A stretch of 64,000 bases of DNA from Bombus terrestris (Eukaryota > Arthropoda > Insecta > Hymenoptera > Apidae), in the NCBI RefSeq assembly GCF_910591885.1, contig NW_025963552.1:1488001-1552000 (forward strand), in the 5' to 3' direction. This document shows positions 40,801 to 52,869 of the stretch, piece after piece. Each line of letters opens with the position of its first letter. Positions within the stretch are counted from its first letter, which is position 1. A program made the translations under genes and the position numbers. The notes under the pieces are model-generated. The model had not been told where the DNA came from. It saw only the letters and a program-made list of their open reading frames with translations, and made no database searches.

Positions 40801-42320
40801 GCTGTAGCCTAACCTAAACCCAATCCATCTTGCGTTAGTCATTCGATATGAAGGCAACTTATTTCGAATTTGCGAACGTGTCGGATCGTATGTGAGGTTG
40901 GACTAAATTTTTACGAGCGAGCGGAGCGAGCGAGCAACGATCACAATTTGCAAGGTATACATATACCTTATATTGCCTTGCATATATTTCGTGTTAGTAC
41001 CTAATTTTGTCAGCCATTTCGGACATCACATTGGACTGTAGTATGTGGAAATAGTACTATTTATGTGAAACTAATCACAAACTGTAAACATTTGTCAGCA
41101 GGCAATAGGATAAAGACTTCCGGCTCCTCGGGCTGGTGCGAATGTTTCAATATCCGTATGTGCCAAACCGTTGGATTGTGACACACCTTTACGCGTCTCT
41201 CGTTCGCTGCGCTCGCTCGAAAACTATAGCGTAACCTAAAACCAATCCATCTTGCGTTCATTATTCGATATGGTGGCGACTTATTTCGAATTTGCGAACG
41301 TGTCGGATCGTATGTGAGGTTGGACTAAATTTTTACGAGCGAGCGGAGCGAGCGAGCAACGATCACAATTAGCAAGGTATACATATACCTTATATTGCCT
41401 TGCATATATTTCGTGTTAGTACCTAATTTTGTCAGCCACATCGGACATCACATTGGACTGTAGTATGTGGAAATAGTACTATTTATGTGAAACTATTCAC
41501 AAACTGTAAACATTTGTCAGCAGGCAATAGGATAAAGACTTCCGGCTCCTCGGGCTGGTGCGAATGTTTCAATGTCCGTATGTGCCAAACCGTTGGATTG
41601 TGACACACCTTTACGCGTCTCTCGTTCGCTGCGCTCGCTCGAAAACTATAGCGTAACCTAAAACCAATCCATCTTGCGTTCATTATTCGATATGGTGGCG
41701 ACTTATTTCGAATTTGCGAACGTGTCGGATCGGATGTGAGGTTGGACTAAATTTTTACGAGCGAGCGGAGCGAGCGAGCAACGATCACAATTTGCAAGGT
41801 ATACATATACCTTGCAATATGCATATATATCGTGTTAGTACCTAATTTTGTTAGCCACTTCGGACATCACATTGGACTGTAGTATGTGGAAATAGTACTA
41901 TTTATGTGAAACTATTCACAAACTGTAAACATTTGTCAGCAGGCAATAGGATAAATACTTCCGGCTCCTCTGGCTGGTGCGAATGTTTCAATGTCCGTAT
42001 GTGCCAAACCGTTAGATTGTGATACACCTTCACGCTTCTCTCGCTCGCTGCGCTCGCTCGAAAACTATAGCCTAACCTAAAACCAATCCCTCTTGCGTTA
42101 GTCATTCGATATGAAGGCGACTTATTTCGAATTTGCGAACGTGTCGGATCGGATGTGAGGTTGGACTAAATTTTTACGAGCGAGCGGAGCGAGCGAGCAA
42201 CGATCACAATTTGCAAGGTATACATATACCTTGCAATATGCATATATATCGTGTTAGTACCTAATTTTGTCAGCCACTTCGGACATCACATTGCACTGTA
42301 GTGTGTCGAAATAGTACTAT
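28027..42320. repeat. 17-mer higher-order repeat, two tandem copies (7147 bp)
   Basis: Copy 1 is 28027-35173 and copy 2 is 35174-42320. All seventeen monomers pair at a constant 7147 bp (for example 31810/38957 with TTTCTCAGC, 33492/40639 preceded by GTGGTAATAG, and 34755/41902 with CACGCTTCTC). The unit contains one 7-mer copy from the preceding block, so the 17-mer was built later. Private differences include GATACCCC near 39079 and GGCTCCACGGG near 35655. Confidence 0.9.
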
Positions 42321-45300
42321 TTATGTGAAACTATTCACAAACTGTAAACATTTGTCAGCAGGCTATAGGATAAAGACTTGTGGCTCCTCGGGCTGGTGCG
42401 AATGTTTCAATGTCAGTATGTGCCAAACCGTTGGATTGTGACACACCTTTACGCGTCTCTCGCTCGCTGCGCTCGCTCGAAAACTATAGCGTAACCTAAA
42501 ACCAATCCATCTTGCGTTCATTATTCGATATGGTGGCGACTTATTTCGAATTTGCGAACGTGTCGGATCGGATGTGAGGTTGGACTAAATTTTTACGAGC
42601 GAGCGGAGCGAGCGAGCATCGATCACAATATGCAAGGTATACATATACCTTGCAATATGCATATATATCGTGTTAGTACCTAATTTCGTCAGCCACTTCG
42701 GACATCACATTGCCCTGTAGTATGTGGAAATAGTACTATTTATGTGAAACTATTCACAAACTGTAAACATTTCTCAGCAGGCAATAGGATAAATACTTCC
42801 GGCTCCTCTGGCTGGTGCGAATGTTTCAATGTCCGTATGTGCCAAACCGTTAGATTGTGATACACCTTCACGCGTCTCTCGCTCGCTGCGCTCGCTCGAA
42901 AACTATAGCCTAACCTAAAACCAATCCCTCTTGCGTTAGTCATTCGATATGAAGGCGACTTATTTCGAATTTGCGAACGTATCGGATCGGATGTGAGGTT
43001 GGACTAAATTTTTACGAGCGAGCGGAGCGAGCGAGCAACTATCACAATTTGCAAGGTATACATATACCTTGCAATATGCATATATATCGTGTTAGTACCT
43101 AATTTTGTCAGCCACATCGGACATCACATTGCACTGTAGTATGTCGAAATAGAACTATTTATGCGAAACTATTCACAAACTGTATACATTTGTCAGCAGG
43201 CTATAGGATAAAGACTTCCGGCTCCTCGGGCTGGTGCGAATGTTTCAATGTCCGTATGTGCCAAACCGTTGGATTGTGACACACCTTTACGCGTCTCTCG
43301 CTCGCTGCGCTCGCTCGAAAACTATAGCGTAACCTAAAACCAATCCATCTTGCGTTCATTATTCGATATGGTGGCGACTTATTTCGAATTTGCGAACGTG
43401 TCGGATCGGATGTGAGGTTGGACTAAATTTTTACGAGCGAGCGGAGCGAGCGAGCAACGATCACAATTTGCAAGGTATACATATACCTTATATTGCCTTG
43501 CATATATTTCGTGTTAGTACCTAATTTTGTCAGCCACTTCGGACATCACATTGGACTGTAGTATGTGGAAATAGTACTATTTATGTGAAACAATTCACAA
43601 ACTGTAAACATTTGTCAGCAGGCAATAGGATAAAGACTTCCGGCTCCTCGGGCTGGTGCGAATGTTTCAATGTCAGTATGTGCCAAACCGTTGGACTGTG
43701 ACACACCTTTACGCGTCGCTCGCTCGCTGCGCTCGCTCGAAAACTATAGCGTAACCTAAAACCAATCCATCTTGCGTTCATTATTCGATATGGTGGCGAC
43801 TTATTTCGAATTTGCGAACGTGTCGGATCGGATGTGAGGTTGGACTAAATTTTTACGAGCGAGCGGAGCGAGCGAGCAACGATCACAATTTGCAAGGTAT
43901 ACATATACCTTGCAATATGCATATATATCGTGTTAGTACCTAATTTTGTTAGCCACTTCGGACATCACATTGGACTGTAGTATGTGGAAATAGTACTATT
44001 TATGTGAAACTATTCACAAACTGTAAACATTTGTCAGCAGGCAATAGGATAAATACTTCCGGCTCCTCTGGCTGGTGCGAATGTTTCAATGTCCGTATGT
44101 GCCAAACCGTTAGATTGTGATACACCTTCACGCTTCTCTCGCTCGCTGCGCTCGCTCGAAAACTATAGCCTAACCTAAAACCAATCCCTCTTGCGTTAGT
44201 CATTCGATATGAAGGCGACTTATTTCGAATTTGCGAACGTGTCGGATCGGATGTGAGGTTGGACTAAATTTTTACGAGCGAGCGGAGCGAGCGAGCAACG
44301 ATCACAATTTGCAAGGTATACATATACCTTGCAATATGCATATATATCGTGTTAGTACCTAATTTTGTCAGCCACTTCGGACATCACATTGCACTGTAGT
44401 GTGTCGAAATAGTACTATTTATGTGAAACTATTCACAAACTGTAAACATTTGTCAGCAGGCTATAGGATAAAGACTTGTGGCTCCTCGGGCTGGTGCGAA
44501 TGTTTCAATGTCAGTATGTGCCAAACCGTTGGATTGTGACACACCTTTACGCGTCTCTCGCTCGCTGCGCTCGCTCGAAAACTATAGCGTAACCTAAAAC
44601 CAATCCATCTTGCGTTCATTATTCGATATGGTGGCGACTTATTTCGAATTTGCGAACGTGTCGGATCGGATGTGAGGTTGGACTAAATTTTTACGAGCGA
44701 GCGGAGCGAGCGAGCATCGATCACAATATGCAAGGTATACATATACCTTGCAATATGCATATATATCGTGTTAGTACCTAATTTCGTCAGCCACTTCGGA
44801 CATCACATTGCCCTGTAGTATGTGGAAATAGTACTATTTATGTGAAACTATTCACAAACTGTAAACATTTCTCAGCAGGCAATAGGATAAATACTTCCGG
44901 CTCCTCTGGCTGGTGCGAATGTTTCAATGTCCGTATGTGCCAAACCGTTAGATTGTGATACACCTTCACGCGTCTCTCGCTCGCTGCGCTCGCTCGAAAA
45001 CTATAGCCTAACCTAAAACCAATCCCTCTTGCGTTAGTCATTCGATATGAAGGCGACTTATTTCGAATTTGCGAACGTATCGGATCGGATGTGAGGTTGG
45101 ACTAAATTTTTACGAGCGAGCGGAGCGAGCGAGCAACTATCACAATTTGCAAGGTATACATATACCTTGCAATATGCATATATATCGTGTTAGTACCTAA
45201 TTTTGTCAGCCACATCGGACATCACATTGCACTGTAGTATGTCGAAATAGAACTATTTATGCGAAACTATTCACAAACTGTATACATTTGTCAGCAGGCT

Positions 45301-47354
45301 ATAGGATAAAGACTTCCGGCTCCTCGGGCTGGTGCGAATGTTTCAATGTCCGTATGTGCCAAATCGTTGGATTGTGACACACCTTTACGCGTCTCTCGCT
45401 CGCTGCGCTCGCTCGAAAACTATAGCGTAACCTAAAACCAATCCATCTTGCGTTCATTATTCGATATGGTGGCGACTTATTTCGAATTTGCGAACGTGTC
45501 GGATCGGATGTGAGGTTGGACTAAATTTTTACGAGCGAGCGGAGCGAGCGAGCAACGATCACAATTTGCAAGGTATACATATACCTTATATTGCCTTGCA
45601 TATATTTCGTGTTAGTACCTAATTTTGTCAGCCACTTCGGACATCACATTGGACTGTAGTATGTGGAAATAGTACTATTTATGTGAAACAATTCACAAAC
45701 TGTAAACATTTGTCAGCAGGCAATAGGATAAAGACTTCCGGCTCCTCGGGCTGGTGCGAATGTTTCAATGTCAGTATGTGCCAAACCGTTGGACTGTGAC
45801 ACACCTTTACGCGTCGCTCGCTCGCTGCGCTCGCTCGAAAACTATAGCGTAACCTAAAACCAATCCATCTTGCGTTCATTATTCGATATGGTGGCGACTT
45901 ATTTCGAATTTGCGAACGTGTCGGATCGGATGTGAGGTTGGACTAAATTTTTACGAGCGAGCGGAGCGAGCGAGCAACGATCACAATTTGCAAGGTATAC
46001 ATATACCTTGCAATATGCATATATATCGTGTTAGTACCTAATTTTGTTAGCCACTTCGGACATCACATTGGACTGTAGTATGTGGAAATAGTACTATTTA
46101 TGTGAAACTATTCACAAACTGTAAACATTTGTCAGCAGGCAATAGGATAAATACTTCCGGCTCCTCTGGCTGGTGCGAATGTTTCAATGTCCGTATGTGC
46201 CAAACCGTTAGATTGTGATACACCTTCACGCTTCTCTCGCTCGCTGCGCTCGCTCGAAAACTATAGCCTAACCTAAAACCAATCCCTCTTGCGTTAGTCA
46301 TTCGATATGAAGGCGACTTATTTCGAATTTGCGAACGTGTCGGATCGGATGTGAGGTTGGACTAAATTTTTACGAGCGAGCGGAGCGAGCGAGCAACGAT
46401 CACAATTTGCAAGGTATACATATACCTTGCAATATGCATATATATCGTGTTAGTACCTAATTTTGTCAGCCACTTCGGACATCACATTGCACTGTAGTGT
46501 GTCGAAATAGTACTATTTATGTGAAACTATTCACAAACTGTAAACATTTGTCAGCAGGCTATAGGATAAAGACTTGTGGCTCCTCGGGCTGGTGCGAATG
46601 TTTCAATGTCAGTATGTGCCAAACCGTTGGATTGTGACACACCTTTACGCGTCTCTCGCTCGCTGCGCTCGCTCGAAAACTATAGCGTAACCTAAAACCA
46701 ATCCATCTTGCGTTCATTATTCGATATGGTGGCGACTTATTTCGAATTTGCGAACGTGTCGGATCGGATGTGAGGTTGGACTAAATTTTTACGAGCGAGC
46801 GGAGCGAGCGAGCATCGATCACAATATGCAAGGTATACATATACCTTGCAATATGCATATATATCGTGTTAGTACCTAATTTCGTCAGCCACTTCGGACA
46901 TCACATTGCCCTGTAGTATGTGGAAATAGTACTATTTATGTGAAACTATTCACAAACTGTAAACATTTCTCAGCAGGCAATAGGATAAATACTTCCGGCT
47001 CCTCTGGCTGGTGCGAATGTTTCAATGTCCGTATGTGCCAAACCGTTAGATTGTGATACACCTTCACGCGTCTCTCGCTCGCTGCGCTCGCTCGAAAACT
47101 ATAGCCTAACCTAAAACCAATCCCTCTTGCGTTAGTCATTCGATATGAAGGCGACTTATTTCGAATTTGCGACCGTATCGGATCGGATGTGAGGTTGGAC
47201 TAAATTTTTACGAGCGAGCGGAGCGAGCGAGCAACTATCACAATTTGCAAGGTATACATATACTTTGCAATATGCATATATATCGTGTTAGTACCTAATT
47301 TTGTCAGCCACATCGGACATCACATTGCACTGTAGTATGTCGAAATAGAACTAT
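41902..47354. repeat. Second 5-mer higher-order repeat, 2.6 copies (2098 bp)
   Basis: Copies start at 41902, 44000 and 46098; the third stops after three monomers. The order is a CACGCTTCTC monomer, a GTGTGTCGAAA/ACTTGTGGC monomer, a TTTCTCAGC monomer, an AGAACTATTTATGCG monomer and a GGACTGTGAC monomer. Its first unit is the last unit of the 17-mer, so this 5-mer expanded from the end of that block. It is unrelated in composition to the 5-mer at 5.8-10 kb. Confidence 0.88.
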
Positions 47355-48614
47355 TTATGCGAAACTATTCACAAACTGTAAACATTTGTCAGCAGGCAAT
47401 AGGATAAAGACATCCGGCTCCTCGGGCTGGTGCGAATGTTTCAATGTCAGTATGTGCCAAACCGTTGGATTGTGACACACCTTTACGCGTCTCTCGCTCG
47501 ATGCGCTCGCTCGAAAGCTGTAGCCTAACCTAAACCCAATCCATCTTGCGTTAGTCATTCGATATGGTGGCGACTTATTTCGAATTTGCGAACGTGTCGG
47601 ATCGGATGTGAGGTTGGACTAAATTTTTACGAGCGAGCGGAGCGAGCGAGCAACGATCACAATTTGCAAGGTATACATATACCTTATATTGCCTTGCATA
47701 TATTTCGTGTTAGTACCTAATTTTGTCAGCCACTTCAGACATCACATTGGACTGTAGTATGTGGAAATAGTACTATTTATGTGAAACTATTCACAAACTG
47801 TAAACAATTGTCAGCAGGCAATAGGATAAAGACTTCCGGCTCCTCGGGCTGGTGCGAATGTTTCAATGTCAGTATGTGCCAAACCGTTGGATTGTGACAC
47901 ACCTTTACGCGTCTCTCGCTCGCTGCGCTCGCTCGAAAACTATAGCGTAACCTAAAACCAATCCATCTTGCGTTCATTATTCGATATGGTGGCGACTTAT
48001 TTCGAATTTGCGAACGTGTCGGATCGGATGTGAGGTTGGACTAAATTTTTACGAGCGAGCGGAGCGAGCGAGCATCGATCACAATATGCAAGGTATACAT
48101 ATACCTTGCAATATGCATATATATCGTGTTAGTACCTAATTTCGTCAGCCACTTCGGACATCACATTGCCCTGTAGTATGTGGAAATAGTACTATTTATG
48201 TGGAACTGTTCACAAACTGTAAACATTTGTCAGCAGGCAATAGGATAAATACTTCCGGCTCCTCTGGCTGGTGAGAATGTTTCAATGTCAGTATGTGCCA
48301 AACCGTTGGATTGTGACACACCTTTACGCGTCTCTCGCTCGCTGCGCTCGCTCGAAAACTATAGCGTAACCTAAAACCAATCCATCTTGCGTTCATTATT
48401 CGATATGGTGGCGACTTATTTCGAATTTGCGAACGTGTCGGATCGGATGTGAGGTTGGACTAAATTTTTACGAGCGAGCGGAGCGAGCGAGCATCGATCA
48501 CAATATGCAAGGTATACATATACCTTGCAATATGCATATATATCGTGTTAGTACCTAATTTCGTCAGCCACTTCGGACATCACATTGCCCTGTAGTATGT
48601 GGAAATAGTACTAT
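47355..48614. repeat. Junction monomers, first one chimeric
   Basis: The first monomer (47355) begins as the AGAACTATTTATGCG type of the preceding 5-mer and continues as the AAAGACATCC/CTCGATGCG type. The switch lies between the C at 47360 and position 47381, where the 5-mer copies have TGTATAC. The next two monomers (47777, 48196) belong to the AAACAATTG type and to a type with GTGGAACTGTTC and GGTGAGAATG that reappears at 53242 and 57866. Confidence 0.8.
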
Positions 48615-51137
48615 TTATGTGAAACTATTCACAAACTGTAAACATTTGTCAGCAGGCAATAGGATAAAGACATCCGGCTCCTCGGGCTGGTGCGAATGTT
48701 TCAATGTCAGTATGTGCCAAACCGTTGGATTGTGACACACCTTTACGCGTCTCTCGCTCGATGCGCTCGCTCGAAAGCTGTAGCCTAACCTAAACCCAAT
48801 CCATCTTGCGTTAGTCATTCGATATGGTGGCGACTTATTTCGAATTTGCGAACGTGTCGGATCGGATGTGAGGTTGGACTAAATTTTTACGAGCGAGCGG
48901 AGCGAGCGAGCAACGATCACAATTTGCAAGGTATACATATACCTTATATTGCCTTGCATATATTTCGTGTTAGTACCTAATTTTGTCAGCCACTTCAGAC
49001 ATCACATTGGACTGTAGTATGTGGAAATAGTACTATTTATGTGAAACTATTCACAAACTGTAAACATTTGTCAGCAGGCTATAGGATAAAGACTTGTGGC
49101 TCCTCGGGCTGGTGCGAATGTTTCAATGTCAGTATGTGCCAAACCGTTGGATTGTGACACACCTTTACGCGTCTCTCGCTCGCTGCGCTCGCTCGAAAAC
49201 TATAGCGTAACCTAAAACCAATCCATCTTGCGTTCATTATTCGATATGGTGGCGACTTATTTCGAATTTGCGAACGTGTCGGATCGGATGTGAGGTTGGA
49301 CTAAATTTTTACGAGCGAGCGGAGCGAGCGAGCATCGATCACAATATGCAAGGTATACATATACCTTGCAATATGCATATATATCGTGTTAGTACCTAAT
49401 TTCGTCAGCCACTTCGGACATCACATTGCCCTGTAGTATGTGGAAATAGTACTATTTATGTGAAACTATTCACAAACTGTAAACATTTGTCAGCAGGCAA
49501 TAGGATAAAGACATCCGGCTCCTCGGGCTGGTGCGAATGTTTCAATGTCAGTATGTGCCAAACCGTTGGATTGTGACACACCTTTACGCGTCTCTCGCTC
49601 GATGCGCTCGCTCGAAAGCTGTAGCCTAACCTAAACCCAATCCATCTTGCGTTAGTCATTCGATATGGTGGCGACTTATTTCGAATTTGCGAACGTGTCG
49701 GATCGGATGTGAGGTTGGACTAAATTTTTACGAGCGAGCGGAGCGAGCGAGCAACGATCACAATTTGCAAGGTATACATATACCTTATATTGCCTTGCAT
49801 ATATTTCGTGTTAGTACCTAATTTTGTCAGCCACTTCAGACATCACATTGGACTGTAGTATGTGGAAATAGTACTATTTATGTGAAACTATTCACAAACT
49901 GTAAACATTTGTCAGCAGGCTATAGGATAAAGACTTGTGGCTCCTCGGGCTGGTGCGAATGTTTCAATGTCAGTATGTGCCAAACCGTTGGATTGTGACA
50001 CACCTTTACGCGTCTCTCGCTCGCTGCGCTCGCTCGAAAACTATAGCGTAACCTAAAACCAATCCATCTTGCGTTCATTATTCGATATGGTGGCGACTTA
50101 TTTCGAATTTGCGAACGTGTCGGATCGGATGTGAGGTTGGACTAAATTTTTACGAGCGAGCGGAGCGAGCGAGCATCGATCACAATATGCAAGGTATACA
50201 TATACCTTGCAATATGCATATATATCGTGTTAGTACCTAATTTCGTCAGCCACTTCGGACATCACATTGCCCTGTAGTATGTGGAAATAGTACTATTTAT
50301 GTGAAACTATTCACAAACTGTAAACATTTGTCAGCAGGCAATAGGATAAAGACATCCGGCTCCTCGGGCTGGTGCGAATGTTTCAATGTCAGTATGTGCC
50401 AAACCGTTGGATTGTGACACACCTTTACGCGTCTCTCGCTCGATGCGCTCGCTCGAAAGCTGTAGCCTAACCTAAACCCAATCCATCTTGCGTTAGTCAT
50501 TCGATATGGTGGCGACTTATTTCGAATTTGCGAACGTGTCGGATCGGATGTGAGGTTGGACTAAATTTTTACGAGCGAGCGGAGCGAGCGAGCAACGATC
50601 ACAATTTGCAAGGTATACATATACCTTATATTGCCTTGCATATATTTCGTGTTAGTACCTAATTTTGTCAGCCACTTCAGACATCACATTGGACTGTAGT
50701 ATGTGGAAATAGTACTATTTATGTGAAACTAATCACAAACTGTAAACAATTGTCAGCAGGCAATAGGATAAAGACTTCCGGCTCCTCGGGCTGGTGCGAA
50801 TGTTTCAATGTCAGTATGTGCCAAACCGTTGGATTGTGACACACCTTTACGCGTCTCTCGCTCGCTGCGCTCGCTCGAAACCTATAGCGTAACCTAAAAC
50901 CAATCCATCTTGCGTTCATTATTCGATATGGTGGCGACTTATTTCGAATTTGCGAACGTGTCGGATCGGATGTGAGGTTGGACTAAATTTTTACGAGCGA
51001 GCGGAGCGAGCGAGCATCGATCACAATATGCAAGGTATACATATACCTTGCAATATGCATATATATCGTGTTAGTACCTAATTTCGTCAGCCACTTCGGA
51101 CATCACATTGCCCTGTAGTATGTGGAAATAGTACTAT
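48615..51137. repeat. Dimer higher-order repeat (841 bp)
   Basis: An ACATCC/CTCGATGCG monomer alternates with an ACTTGTGGC monomer at 48615/49037 and 49456/49878. A third copy starts at 50297, but its partner at 50719 is a different AAACAATTG monomer with private GAAACCTATAG. The repeat is 841 bp, one 419-bp plus one 422-bp interval. Confidence 0.85.
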
Positions 51138-52822
51138 TTATGTGAAACTATTCACAAACTGTAAACATTTGTCAGCAGGCAATAGGATAAAGACATCCGG
51201 CTCCTCGGGCTGGTGCGAATGTTTCAATGTCAGTATGTGCCAAACCGTTGGATTGTGACACACCTTTACGCGTCTCTCGCTCGATGCGCTCGCTCGAAAG
51301 CTGTAGCCTAACCTAAACCCAATCCATCTTGCGTTAGTCATTCGATATGAAGGCAACTTATTTCGAATTTGCGAACGTGTCGGATCGTATGTGAGGTTGG
51401 ACTAAATTTTTACGAGCGAGCGGGGCGAGCGAGCAACGATCACAATTTGCAAGGTATACATATACCTTATATTGCCTTGCATATATTTCGTGATAGTACC
51501 TAATTTAGTCAGCCATTTCGGACATCACATTGGACTGTAGTATGTGGAAATAGTACTATTTATGTGAAACTATTCACAAACTGTAAACATTTGACAGCAG
51601 GCAATAGGATAAAGACTTCCGGCTCCTCGGGCTGGTGCGAATGTTTCAATGTCCGTATGTGCCAAACCGTTGGATTGTGACACACCTTTACGCGTCTCTC
51701 GTTCGCTGCGCTCGCTCGAAAACTATAGCGTAACCTAAAACCAATCCATCTTGCGTTCATTATTCGATATGGTGGCGACTTATTTCGAATTTGCGAACGT
51801 GTCGGATCGGATGTGAGGTTGGACTAAATTTTTACGAGCGAGCGGAGCGAGCGAGCAACGATCACAATTTGCAAGGTATACATATACCTTATATTGCCTT
51901 GCATATATTTCGTGTTAGTACCTAATTTTGTCAGCCACTTCAGACATCACATTGGACTGTAGTATGTGGAAATAGTACTATTTATGTGAAACTATTCACA
52001 AACTGTAAACAATTGTCAGCAGGCAATAGGATAAAGACTTCCGGCTCCTCGGGCTGGTGCGAATGTTTCAATGTCAGTATGTGCCAAACCGTTGGATTGT
52101 GACACACCTTTACGCGTCTCTCGCTCGCTGCGCTCGCTCGAAAACTATAGCGTAACCTAAAACCAATACATCTTGCGTTCATTATTCGATATGGTGGCGA
52201 CTTATTTCGAATTTGCGAACGTGTCGGATCGGATGTGAGGTTGGACTAAATTTTTACGAGCGAGCGGAGCGAGCGAGCATCGATCACAATATGCAAGGTA
52301 TACATATACCTTGCAATATGCATATATATCGTGTTAGTACCTAATTTCGTCAGCCACTTCGGACATCACATTGCCCTGTAGTATGTGGAAATAGTACTAT
52401 TTATGTGAAACTATTCACAAACTGTAAACATTTGTCAGCAGGCAATAGGATAAAGACATCCGGCTCCTCGGGCTGGTGCGAATGTTTCAATGTCAGTATG
52501 TGCCAAACCGTTGGATTGTGACACACCTTTACGCGTCTCTCGCTCGATGCGCTCGCTCGAAAGCTGTAGCCTAACCTAAACCCAATCCATCTTGCGTTAG
52601 TCATTCGATATGAAGGCAACTTATTTCGAATTTGCGAACGTGTCGGATCGTATGTGAGGTTGGACTAAATTTTTACGAGCGAGCGGAGCGAGCGAGCAAC
52701 GATCACAATTTGCAAGGTATACATATACCTTATATTGCCTTGCATATATTTCGTGATAGTACCTAATTTTGTCAGCCATTTCGGACATCACATTGGACTG
52801 TAGTATGTGGAAATAGTACTAT
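51138..52822. repeat. Mixed monomers between the dimer and 11-mer blocks
   Basis: Four monomers have anchors 51138, 51560, 51982 and 52401. The 51138 and 52401 units are the same subfamily (ACATCC, GATATGAAGGCAAC) and are both followed by TCGTGATAGTACC, giving a weak three-monomer periodicity of 1263 bp. Private changes include GCGGGGCGAGC near 51421, TTTGACAGC near 51591 and CCAATACATC near 52162. Confidence 0.75.
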
Positions 52823-52869
52823 TTATGTGAAACTATTCACAAACTGTAAACATTTGTCAGCAGGCAATA

